From Muraenolepis orangiensis (taxonomy: Eukaryota; Chordata; Actinopteri; Gadiformes; Muraenolepididae), in NCBI GenBank assembly GCA_027704905.1, contig CM051005.1, positions 32,342,358 through 32,406,357 on the forward strand: a stretch of 64,000 bases of DNA, read 5' to 3'. The first letter of the stretch is position 1, and each line of letters begins with the position of its first letter. The translations under genes and the position numbers were made by a program. Positions 21,350 to 32,083 of this stretch are shown piece by piece. The notes beneath the pieces are model-generated. The model did not search any database, was not told the origin of the DNA, and was given only the letters and a program-made list of their open reading frames with translations.

Positions 21350-23087
21350 TGGATTAATGGCGATGTACACGCGTAACGCCGCCTTTGGCTCCGGGAATAT
21401 GGAGGAATATACGAGAGCCCGTTACGACCTCCACAAGACCATCGTCACTGCCAAGCGGGAGTATAAGTGGAGAGAGACAGAGTGGAGGATAAATTCAAGA
21501 GCCACGACGGGAGGGGTATGTGGCAGGGGCTACAGACGATAACGAACTTCAGAGGGAGAACCAGTTGTGTAGAGAACTCCTCTACCTCCCTCCCAGGAAA
21601 ACTAAATACTTCTACTACTACTTTTGCTCGGTTTGACGTGAACGGCAGCCCGCCGAATCCTGCGCCGCCTGAGGAGACCAGCCTGCTGAGCATCTCGGAG
21701 GCGGATGTACGCCGCACCTTCAAGCGGCTGAACATCCGTAAGGCGGCAGGCCCCGACGACATCCCGGGCCGTGTCCTCAGAGCATGGGCAGACCAGTTGG
21801 CAGGAGTCTTTGCAGACATCTTTAACCTCTCCCTTTCCCAGGCTGTTGTCCCCGCGGTCTTCAAGATGTACACCATCGTGCCTGTCCCTAAACAACCCAA
21901 GGTAACATGCCTGAATGACTATAGACCTGTAGCCCTCACCTCGATTGTCAGCAAATGCTTCGAGAGGTTGGTCAAGGACTTTATTTGCTCCGTGTTACCT
22001 GCCACGCTGGTCCCATGGCAATTTGCATATCGTCAAAACAGATCCACGGACGACGCAATTGACATGGCCCTCCACACTGCCCTTTCCCGCCTGGAGGGAA
22101 AGAACTGTTATGTGTGAATGCTGTTTGTGGACTACAGCTCAGCGTTCAACACGATAGTTCCTGCCAAGCTCGACACCAAGCTTAGAGGTCTAGGCGTGCC
22201 CCCATCCACGTGCAGCTGGATACTGGACCTCCTGTAGGACCGCCACCAGGTGGTGAGGATGGGCAGCAGCACCTCAGAGCCACTGACCCTCAACACGGGA
22301 GCCCCCCAGGGATGCATGCTGAGCCCTCTCCTCTACTCCCTCTACACCCACGACTGCATGGCTATGCACAGCTCCAACGTCATCATCAAGTTTGCTGACG
22401 ACACGACAGTGGGCCTGATCGCCGGCGACGACGAGACAGCCTACAGGGAGGAGGTCGGATCGCTGGAGCAGTGGTGCCAGGAGAACAGCCTCGCCCTCAA
22501 CGTCAAGAAGACCAAGGAGCTGATCGTGGACTTCAGGAAGCAGAGAGGAGAGCACAGGAGAGCCGTATCTCCATCGACTGTGTTGCAGTAGAGAGGGTCA
22601 GCAGCTTCAAGTTCCTCGGCGTGCACATCTCCGAGGACCTCACATGGTCCACGCACACCACACACGTGGTGAAAAGGGCCCAACAACGCATCTGAAGAAA
22701 TTCAGCATGGACCCCCGCATCCTGAGAACATTCTATAACGGCACCATCGAGAGTGTTCTTACAGGGTGTATCACCGGGAACTGCACCGCATTCGAGCGCA
22801 GAGCGCTTCAAAGGGTGGTGTGGACGGCCCAGTATATCATTGGAGGTGAGCTACCGCATTCGAGCGCAGAGCGCTTCAAAGGGTGGTGTGGACGGCCCAG
22901 TATATCATTGGAGGTGAGCTACCCTCCCTCCTGGATATATACAACCAGGGGTGCGTGGCCAAGGCCAAACGCATCATAAAAGTCAATGCCCACCCCAGCC
23001 ACAAACTGTACTCACTGTTACCGTCAAGTGCCGTACAAATAGACTCCGAGATAGCTTCCACAGTCAGGCCATCAGGCTGCTGAACTA
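21350..23087 (+). pseudogene. L2 LINE reverse transcriptase remnant
   Basis: Encodes IRKAAGPDDIPGRVL (about 21737), NDYRPVALTS (about 21913), FAYRQNRSTDDAID (about 22021), FVDYSSAFNTI (about 22125), GAPQGCMLSPLLYSLY (about 22297) and KFADDTTVGLI (about 22388). An in-frame TGA follows at about 22116, a TAG at about 22236, and a frameshift near 22560. A 68-bp direct tandem duplication (22786-22853 and 22854-22921) also disrupts the C-terminus. Confidence 0.8.
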
Positions 23088-23365
23088 GGGCGTATTGCAT
23101 ATAACAATGTATGTTTTATTACATTGATTTATATATACATATTGCTCTTTTCTGTGCCGATATATTGCATTTTATAAATTGCATTTTTATTTTTTTTATT
23201 TTTTTACTGTATTCTATTGTTATTCAATTTTTTATCTATTTTTATCTTATTTTTATAACTGCTGTCTGTCGTCGGGTATTGCACATAAGATTTTCACATC
23301 ACTGCTTTATACTTGTGTAAACTGTGAAGTGACAATAAACTTGACTTGACTTAACTTGACTTGAG

Positions 23366-23923
23366 CTCATGGCTGCTTCCAGAGGAAATGGTTCTGGTTA
23401 GCTGGTTGCATGCAGCTGTTTCCTGTTTAACTGACACGTGAGGTGAGCCTCAGGCCATAAGGTCATGGTTCATACCATAACACCATCCAAATATATACAA
23501 CTGTAGCTCTATATAAAACAAACCAGCCCCCTCTCTCTCTCTCTCAGTATATATACAGTATATAACATATTTTTTGTACTTGAGAGCAAAAATGCCCTTA
23601 TTATTTTATTGTGTATTATTTATTATTATTGTTTGTTAGCCAAGGTATTAATTTGCCTGTGTGCACACCTGTGGGTCCTCAGTCATCAATCTAGGCCTCT
23701 TCAGAGGCAGGTGACAGGGAGACAGCGCGGATCAGCTCTTGTTCTTGCGTGTAGTAAATAAACTATGCAGTACGTTGACTGTACGACTGTTAAGATGTTG
23801 ATTGGTTGATTCAAAAGGTTTAATTGATGCAGAAATACTGCAGGAAGAGCCTCAGATATCCAGTGAGATATTGGATTCCCATGGTGTGTTTCCACCATTG
23901 TGAGGCCTGCTCTACTAAGGTAC
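23366..23923. other. Intergenic, no gene seen
   Basis: Includes a short CT-rich run near 23530. No exon is recognised. Confidence 0.4.
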
Positions 23924-24122
23924 CTTTGGCAGCCCAGGCTCTCAGGGGACTGCTGTGGTCCATGGTGTGGTAGAAGGTGAGGGGCAGGATGAGGAAGGGG
24001 CTGTCGCTGGACGGGTCCACCTGGAAGGACACCTTCCTCTGGTCCAGGAGCACCGTCTCCCCCTCCTTGGTCAGGGACGACTGGAGCAGCTTCCCTGTTA
24101 CCTGGACCAGGACCACGCTCAT
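23924..24122 (-). pseudogene. kcnj10: Kir4.1-like channel fragment, start of cytoplasmic domain
   Basis: The minus strand reads QVTGKLLQSSLTKEGE (from about 24104), then VSFQVDPSSDSPFLILPLTF and YHTMDHSSPLR. This is the segment just after the second membrane helix in Kir4.1-type channels and directly precedes, in protein order, the piece at 19244-19583. The exon-like end at 23924 is followed by GT (23923-23922), and the phases would join to that fragment. Upstream, an in-frame TGA lies nine bases before an ATG at 24122, and no pore (TIGYG-type) sequence is found to the right, so the N-terminal half is missing. It is therefore a broken gene or pseudogene with about 4.3 kb between the pieces, partly filled by a LINE. 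Confidence 0.65.
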
Positions 24123-24159
24123 TGTGGGTCAAACCTTTTGGACTGGTGTGTCCATCAAT

Positions 24160-24275
24160 GGAAGATAGATCTATATATCTATATAGATATATCCAGATAT
24201 ATAGAGATATATCTCTCTCTATATATCTATATATATCTATATCTATATCTATATACCTATATCTATAGATATAGT
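24160..24275. repeat. (TATATC)n AT-rich simple repeat
   Basis: Irregular TATATCTATAGA-type repeat. Confidence 0.9.
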
Positions 24276-24587
24276 CACTTTATGCGTTATCTCATTTAGG
24301 AAGATCAGATTGTCGCAGCCAATTTCCAAGTGACCCTATTTGTCAAAGCAGTGTCCATGTAGTGAAGTAACAGCACAACACACACAGACCACCACACACA
24401 GGCTATCCATGAAAGGGACGGTCTAAAACAATACGTGAAAAGGCTTAACGTAACTTAAAGTTCCAAAACAGCGATCAATAATCACCAAATGTCTCTGGCA
24501 TATGTCTTGTCATTAGCACTTTCACTTCTCAAAATATCAAAACCTAAATCCTACTATTACGGAAGTTATGTTTCATAACTACATAAC

Positions 24588-24780
24588 TGTGGTGTTATTG
24601 TTAATAGGTGTGCGTTTATACAACACAGAGTACAGGCCACCGTATTGACGTCACGGCCGGGTACGCGAGAGCAGGCTAGGCTAGGAGAGGAGGAGGCGGC
24701 TGTATGTGGAGCTAGTGAATAAAAGACACTTACAATCAAACACAGAGGACTCACGTGTATGCTTGTGAAATAACACAACA
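24588..24780 (+). repeat. 5' LTR
   Basis: Begins TGTGGTGTTATTG and ends CACAACA (TG...CA), 193 bp. It contains AATAAA (about 24718). Confidence 0.85.
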
Positions 24781-24793
24781 TGGTGTCAGAAGT
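24781..24793 (+). promoter_or_regulatory. Primer-binding site
   Basis: TGGTGTCAGAAGT lies immediately after the 5' LTR, with the TGG start expected for pairing with a tRNA 3' CCA. Confidence 0.7.
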
Positions 24794-24875
24794 CATGTGA
24801 GTGAAGCGTTAAAAGTTAGTCGGACAATAAGTGTCATTTGGAGCTGGTTGACGGTGAGAAGGGAGGACGAACAGC

Positions 24876-27800
24876 ATGGTTGATAATGCTAATGTGGGAG
24901 CAGCTGCAGCCCAGAGAGCAGCCCAGGCTCAAGTGCTACGTTCAGCATCCAGCCTCCCGAGTGCTTTGACTTTTCAAAGCCGCAAAAGTGGGCCAAATGG
25001 ATACGCAGGTTCGAACGATTCCGTCTGGCAAGTAACTTAACCGTCGGGCAAAGTAACCGTCTGGCAAGTAAGCTCTGAAGAGAATCAAGTCAACAAGCTA
25101 ATATATTGCATGGGAGATGAGGCGGATGATATTTTACGTGGACTAAAACTGACAGATGATCTAAGACGTACTTACCAAGGAGTGCGCGATGGATTACAGG
25201 GTTTCTTCATAGTCAAGAAAAATGTCATCTACGAGCGTGCCAAATTTAACATGCGCAAACTGGGAGAATGTGAAACAGTGGACTCATTTGTGACGGCACT
25301 GTATGCTCTGGCGGAGCATTGTACATACAGAGTGCTACATGATGAGCTTATTCGCGACTCGGACTGATGGATAAGCGGCTGTCCGAACGCATGCAACTGG
25401 ACCCGGACTTGACCCTGGAAAAGGCAATAAACATGGCGAGGCAGAGTGAAGAGGTGAAACGACAACAATCTTCTCTGCGAGGAGACACCAGGACAGAGGC
25501 AAGTGATGCTACATCTGTGGACAGAGTGTTTAAGAGCAGTAGCAGGACATATGCTAGAAACAAACCTCAACAGGCTAACGGCAACCTAGCCAAGCCACAC
25601 AGTGCCCAATACTTAAAGGGGAAAAGTGTCCAGTGTCATAAAGGCGGCAGTTCTCTGTCCTATCCACAACGCGATTGCCCTGCTAATGAAGTGAAATGTC
25701 ATTCATGTGGGAAGATGGGACATTACAAGCGTGTGTGTAAGTCATCCAAAGCTGTACATGACGTTGAAGAGGACTATTCCTGCTCCTGTGAAGACGAGGA
25801 CTGTATGTTCTTAGGCAGCATCACAGCTGATGGTGAGCCATGGATGGTCAGCATAGACATCGGTGACAGTCATGTGCCATTCAAAATAGACACCGGTGCT
25901 GATCTTACAGTGATGCCTCACACTGTATTCCAAGAGATTTACAGAGACAAACATCCACCTACCCTCCGGAAGTCAACTAAGCCACTGATGGGACCTGGGA
26001 GGAGTCCACTAGATGTTGTGGGCGTCGCCACGCTGTTGCTGAGGAGGGGAGAGAAAGAGGTGTTGGAGGATGTGTACGTCACTCGACACCTGCACACAGC
26101 GTTGCTGGGAGGCCTGCTATCGGTAAGAGGGAGCTTGTGGCACGTCTAGACAGTATCAATGGAGACGCTCAAGAAAACCTACCCGAAGATATGCAGTGGT
26201 CTAGGTGAGATGAGACAGCCGTATGCAATCAGGCTGAAACCTGGGGCCCAACCATTCTCGCTGAAGACGCCCAGAAGGATTCCATTGCCACTGATGGACA
26301 AAGTCAAGAAAGAACTGTCCCGCATGGAAAGCCTCGGGGTGATCAGCCGGATCGAAGAGCCAACTGACTGGTGTGCCGGCATTGTGGTGGTTCCCAAGAA
26401 GACAGGTGCTGTACGCATATGTGTTGATCTAACAAACCTCAGTGAGTCAGTGTGCAGGGAAAAGTACACCCTGCCGACAGTGGAGGAAACACTGGGAATG
26501 CTGGCTGGAGCCTGAATATTCAGTAAGTTGGACGCAAATATGGGATTTTGGCAAATCCCTCTGACTGAAGATTTGTCAAAGTATACATCCTTCATTACGC
26601 CCTTTGGCCGATATTACTTCAATCGTCTACCTCCGCCCCCGAACACTTCCAAAACAGAATGGTGACTGAGGTCACGGAAGGGCTGGAGGGTGTCGTCTGC
26701 CACATGGATGATGTGCTAGTGTGGAGCCGAACACAAGAGGAACATGATGCTCGTCTGCATGTCGTGCTGGGGAGGATCGAGAAGGCCGGAATCACCCTGA
26801 ACATAGATAAGTGCAACCTGTCAAAAGAAGAGGTGACCATTCTAGGCCATATCATCTCCACCAGCGGCATTAGCCCCGACCCGAGTAAGAAGGAAGCCGT
26901 AAGGAGGATGGAGGAGCCGACGAACGTGAGTGAGCTGAGAAGCTTTCTCGGCATGGTAAACCAGCTGGGGAAGTTTATGAGAGAGACAAGCTTCTGTGAG
27001 ACCTTCTGTCAAAGAAGAACTGCTGGCTGTGGGGCATCGAGCAGGCCAGAGCCTTCCAAGATTTGAAGGATGCACTAATATCCCCACCAGTATTCGCCAT
27101 GTATGATCCCAACAGGGAGTGCAAAGTCTCAGCAGGCGCGTTGTCTTACGACTTAGGGAGTGTGCTCCTACAAAAATTGGATGTAGTGTGGAGACCTACC
27201 TAGCCTACGTGTCGCGGTCTTCTCGCGCAGGTCGAGAAGGAGGCCTTAGGCCTGACCTGGGCTTGCAAGAGGTTTCGCAACTTTCTCATCGGCAGACGCT
27301 TCCAGCTAGAGACGGATCACAAGCCTCTCTTGAGTCTCCTGGGGTCTCAGGCGTTGGATGCTCTCCCTCCGCGGATTCTGCGCTTCTGAATGCGCCTGAT
27401 GCACTATTCCTACTCCATTGCTCATGTGCCAGGGAAGTGCCTGTGAACTGCTGATACGATCTCACGTGCTCCTGTGAAGAGGAGTGAAACACCGGATGAG
27501 AAGGAGTTGTTTGAGAATACAAACATCTACGTGGACATGATATTGGAGAACCTGCCAGCGAGCGCTGCCTACCTGGACGAGCTGAGAGAGCAGCTGAGGA
27601 GGGACAGTGTGTGCGCACTGGTGAGCTGAGTGCAGAGGCCAGCACACAACAGTGAACCGGCTCTCAGGCTGTACTGGGCGGAACAGGCGTTACTCACAGT
27701 AGAGGATGGACTCTTGCTGAGGGGAAGCAGGCTTGTCATCCCTTCAACAATGAGGAATGATGTGCTTGCCAGGCTGCATGAAGGCCACCAGGGGGTGGTA

Positions 27801-28860
27801 AAGTGCAGGGAGCGTGCACAACTGTCTGTATGGTGGCCTGGGCTGAGCCAGCAGCTGAGCCACTGATGCCATCTCAATACCCGGGGAGACCATGGCAGAA
27901 GTTGGGAGCAGACCTGTTCATGCTGGAGAGCAAGACTTACCTGCTGGTGGACTATGCATCGAGATACGTGGAAATCACTCTGCTGACACAAAATAAACAG
28001 ACGTCATCCACCACCTCAAATCAATCTTCGCACGGCACGGTATCCCGGAGGAACTGGTGACGGACAACGGGCCGCAGTTCTCCGGAATGGCCTTTGCAGC
28101 GTTTGCAGCGTCCTACGGGTTTCGCCATGTCACAAGCAGCCCGAGATATCCACAAAGTAATGGGGAAGCAGAATGTGCGGTTATGACAGTAAAAGGTCTT
28201 CTGAAGTAAGCAGCTGACCCATACTGCGCTCTGCTAGCATACAGGGCCAGTTGCACAGGGCCCCGTTGCATAACGGATACAGTCCAGCTCATCTTCTGAT
28301 GGGTAGGAAACTCCACATGACAGTGCCAATGCTTCCTGCTCTACTGGTCCCTGCTCTTCCTAACAGTGAGGTGGTTGACCTGAAAGAAGAGAAAAAGAGA
28401 ATGAGAGATGCGCAAAGCTACAACCGGCGTCATCGTGCACGAAGCCTCAACAGGCTCACTCCCGGAAAGGAAGTGTGGGTCAAAGTGCAACTGGAGTTGT
28501 GGTCAGCAGCCACTCTATGCCGCGTTCATACATTGTGGATGGACCTCATGGGACATTAAGGTGAAACCGCCACCATCTCATCCCCATGGAGTCGTCACCG
28601 GCGCAGAGTGGAGGTGGTGTTACTGAGCAACTTCTGGGAAAGAGTTCAGCAGAACCTCCAAAGCAGAATGTCCTGCAACCACCAGGTCTGGGAGAGTCGT
28701 GGTGAAACCAACTAGGTTGGACTTGTAAGAGACTAAAAAGAAAAAGAGACATTCCCGAAGAAGTTTATTTTAAGCTAAGAAATGTGTTCATGTTCTGATA
28801 TGTTTGTTTAGATATGAGGGCTTGTAAAGATAAACGCAGTGTTTAATATAGCCTATGTTC
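24876..28860 (+). pseudogene. Mag-like gag-pol, multiply frameshifted
   Basis: Starts at ATG 24876 and shifts frame within about 100 bases. Visible in order: gag helical region (25110-25370), nucleocapsid zinc knuckle CHSCGKMGHYKRVC (about 25697), protease DTGADLTVMP (about 25891), RT N-terminal half with an in-frame TGA at about 26513, the RT catalytic box as HMDDVLVW (about 26701), RNase H (LETDHKPLLSLLG, about 27310), integrase zinc region (HEGHQGVVKC, about 27779), core start (LGADLFMLES, about 27906) and DNGPQFSG (about 28063). Several stops, frameshifts and small deletions make it non-functional. Confidence 0.85.
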
Positions 28861-28984
28861 TTATAGGGCTTTAGGTAAAAGCGGTTATTTGATCAGTTCA
28901 GATAGGAACAGACCTTTTAGATATAGAGGCAGAATAATCCTCTAAGGTCTGGTGAATCATTGACAGTCTACTGATTGATTCTGC

Positions 28985-28993
28985 AAAGGGAGA
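28985..28993 (+). promoter_or_regulatory. Polypurine tract
   Basis: AAAGGGAGA lies immediately before the 3' LTR, as needed for plus-strand priming. Confidence 0.75.
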
Positions 28994-29142
28994 TGTGGTG
29001 TTATTGTTAATAGGTGTGCGTTTATACAACACAGAGTACAGGCCACCGTAGTGACGTCATGGCCAGGTATGCTAGAGCAGGCTAGGCTAGGAGGAGTAGA
29101 CGGCTGTATGCGGAGCTAGCGAAATAAAAGACACTTACAATC
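28994..29142 (+). repeat. 3' LTR, truncated
   Basis: Matches the first part of the 5' LTR from TGTGGTGTTATTG to CTTACAATC, then switches to unrelated sequence. About 45 bases of LTR are missing at the right end, where a LINE begins. Confidence 0.85.
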
Positions 29143-31811
29143 GGAGCGGAAGCCACGAGTGAGAGGGACCGCTGGCAAGTTGCTGCCGCGCCTCCTCTGT
29201 TGTTTGTGCTGTTTTGTGTGTAATGTTGTCTCGTACAACTGGACTCTAAACCCGTCTGTCACAAACCCTTTTGTCACATCTAACACTGTGACGATGACTT
29301 TAACAGTCTGTACACGCGCTAGTGCTACTGTGCTGTCACTCGGTAGCTTGAAGCTAGCCTCGCCGGTATGCGGCTCACCTGTACTGGACTACTTGGGCTC
29401 CTCTGTGTCTCCTGACCGGAGAGCGATAGCCTGCTCTGGTGCGCCCTGCAAAGCACACCTGGTCAGATGTGTCCGCTGCCATTCTGCCAGCTCTCCTGGG
29501 TGAAAACCTCCGCCTGTGGATTGCTGCCAACATGGAGGCCGCCCCGTACAAATTAGCCACTACCGGCTAACCCGTCCCCAGCGCCGTATGCCTGGTTTCT
29601 CCGCCTCGCACAAAAACCTGTGCCTACAACCAACACGACTACTCCTCCGCCTCGACAACGCAGGTCTTGAAGCTTCATTTCTTACCACTTGGATAATCAA
29701 ACCGCTGGATTACATTGTTTTTGTTTTTTAACTCTTATGTGGATTTTTAAACTGCTCATATGGAGCGCTCTGTGTGTCTCACGGTCATGAGCTCATCTCT
29801 GCCGCTGCGTTACTCTGCAACGGAGCTGCTACGTCTCCGGTCTTACTCCAGGACCCCGCCAGCTCTGCTTACCCAACACCCTGGTATTCTCAAACGACCA
29901 AGATACACTCACCGTGGATCTGGACCAAACTTTGAGTACGCAAACCACAACAATAACAAAACAATCCACTCTTTCTGGTGCACTGAGCCCCCCTCGCACC
30001 GCCCGTGCTGTCAATCACAGTGTGTTATCCCCCTGCTTAAAGCATCCACATACGCACAACTTAATGTCTGAAACTATGTATCTTTAACATAAGGTCCCTC
30101 ACCAATAAGGCCCTGCTGGTTTCTGACTTCATTATGGACAAAAAGCTTGATTTTTTATGTTTCACGGAGACCTGGCAACAGTCTGATGACTTCTCCCAGC
30201 TTAATGCAGCTGTCCCTCCAGGGTATGCTTTATTGGTAAACCCCGTGCCACTGGGAGGGGGGAGGGCTTGCTGTGTTGTACCATGAAATCATTAAAGTCA
30301 CTGCAGTCACTGACCCCCGTCACTCCTCTTTTGAATGCCTAGCTGTAAAACTCTCTGGCTCCAAACCAACCATCATTATTTCCATCTGCAGACCACCAAA
30401 GCCCTCTGCTGTTTTTCTCGCTGAATTTTCATAACTTCTAACATCTGTATGTGCAATGTCCCCTACTGTTATCCTCTTGGGCGACTTTAACATCCACATC
30501 GACGACCCATCCAATTGTTTTGCAAATGATTTCATCTCACTCCTGGACTGCCTCGGTATCACACAACATGTCAACCTCCCAACTCATAACAAAGGTCACA
30601 TACTGGACTTACTCTGCTGCACTGGCATCACTCCCACTAACCTTGCTGTCACAGAGTTCCCCATTTCTGATCATAAAGCTGTAATTTTTGTTAATCCATG
30701 CCCCCTTTTCTAAAGCCAAAGAACAACGGTCCATCACCTTCAGAAACATTAAACATATTAACCCCACAGATCTCACCACCCTGATTAACTCCTACCGCAA
30801 TCCTCCCCCATCCTCCCACACTGCTGACCTGGTGAATCACTACAATAACCGTCTCTCCTCTTCCCTCACTGCCCTGGCTCCCTTGAAAACTCGCAAAGTT
30901 TCATTCACCCGCTCCGCCCCCTGGTTTACCTCTGAGCTCCGTCAGCTCAAAACCACAGGCCGCCGACTGGAGCGGCTGTGCAAAAACATCGGACTCTCAG
31001 TTCACACCCAAATGTACTCAGATCACCTTCATCACTATAAAAACGCGCTTTCCAATGCCAAATCCTCCTATAACTCCAACCTCATCAGCACTGGTAACAA
31101 CAGAGTTCTCTTCTCCACAGTCAGATACCTACTTCAGCCTCCTCAAACCCTCCCCCCAGACATCTCCGCTGATCGATTTCTGCAATTTTTTCATTCTAAA
31201 ATTAACACCATTCACCTACAGCTGGCCTCATCATGCACCTCCTCAAGTGATCCACCCTGGATGGTTACCACTGGCCAACCACTCATCAGCTCCCTCTCCA
31301 ACTTCACCCCAGCATCGGAATACACCATCTCAGAGCTCAAGGGGTCAAGCCTTGTCTACCAGCCATATCCCCCATGGTCACTGACATAAATAACTCCTCC
31401 CTCACCTCTGGAATTGTACCCCCCACCCTCAAACTGGCTGCAATCAATCCCATCCTCAAGAAACCCGGTACTGACCCAGCCCATCTGAACCACTACAGGC
31501 CCATCTCCAACCTACCCTTCATCTCTAAGACCCTTGAGAGGGTGGTTGCCGCACAGCTTCAGTCCCATCTAGAAATAAACAACCTCCATGAATCCTTTCA
31601 ATCCGGTTTCCGCCTAAAACACAGCACTGAAACGGCCCTGGTTAAAATCACTAACGACCTCCTCCGTGCAGCTGACTTTGAACTTCTCACCATCCTCCTC
31701 GACCTCAGCGCTGCATTCGACACCATTTCGCACCCACTACTCCTGGACCACCTGGCTGCCATTGGGATCACTGGTGTTGCACTCTCCTGGTTCACATCAT
31801 ACCTTCTGTCC
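29143..31811 (+). mobile_element. L2/CR1-type LINE, 3' truncated
   Basis: A 5' region of about 0.9 kb, then endonuclease (NIRSLTNKALL about 30087, FTETW about 30161, LGDFNIHID about 30477, ISDHKAV about 30664), linker and the N-terminal half of RT. The match ends at about 31811 in the middle of RT, before the catalytic box. LINE copies are usually truncated at the 5' end, so loss of the 3' half points to a later deletion or replacement. Confidence 0.8.
30080..31811 (+). pseudogene. LINE endonuclease/RT remnant
   Basis: The endonuclease part is broken by stops near 30290-30430. An open stretch resumes at 30456-30713, shifts to 30688-31389, then to 31374-31844. RT motifs are NHYRPISNLPFISKTLE (about 31489), FQSGFRLKHSTETAL (about 31597) and LDLSAAFDTISHPLL (about 31698). 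The frame then passes into unrelated sequence. Three or more frame changes mean there is no functional product. Confidence 0.8.
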
Positions 31812-31925
31812 TTCTGGATGAATGTTTCGATAACCCGGTCATAACGTTGCCTTTCAATAGCTATGGAAGCTAATGCAGTGAGTCGGGATTGTCCTGTTCT
31901 GTTCCTCCATATGTTTTTATCCGTT

Positions 31926-32075
31926 TTAGGGCATACAATGTCCTTTCCACAGATGCAGTGGTGATGGGGATTGTTTAAACTTTTTTATAATGTCCTGTTC
32001 ACTGAATGGTCGTCTTGAAAAGGGTACTAACAACAATTCCGCAACAACATCATCTTCACCTGTTGGCGTTGCCAT
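31926..32075 (-). pseudogene. Possible hAT/TTF-type zinc-finger transposase N-terminus relic
   Basis: The minus strand from ATG 32075 reads DDVVAELL, then VPFSRRPFSEQDIIKKF, then stops at 31926. This resembles the N-terminal part of domesticated or hAT-related TTF zinc-finger (ZMYM-like) proteins common in fish. It is short and decayed, so the assignment is weak. Confidence 0.35.
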
Positions 32076-32083
32076 TTCAAGTC

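Larger units (their letters stand above)
20540..23365 (+). mobile_element. L2-type LINE with CTTGA tail (copy 2), nearly full pol, degenerate
   Basis: Covers the endonuclease start (LTETW, about 20578) through RT to the AATAAACTTGACTTGACTTA tail. The 5' end is approximate. Copies 1 and 3 share its 3' half. It lies between the two KCNJ10-like pieces on the opposite strand. Confidence 0.85.
24588..29142 (+). mobile_element. Ty3/gypsy LTR retrotransposon (Mag-like), degenerate
   Basis: A full-length but decayed element with 5' LTR, primer-binding site, gag-pol, purine tract and a truncated 3' LTR. The LTRs differ by several substitutions and an indel, so the insertion is not recent. The clade is judged from the pol sequence and is tentative. 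Confidence 0.85.
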
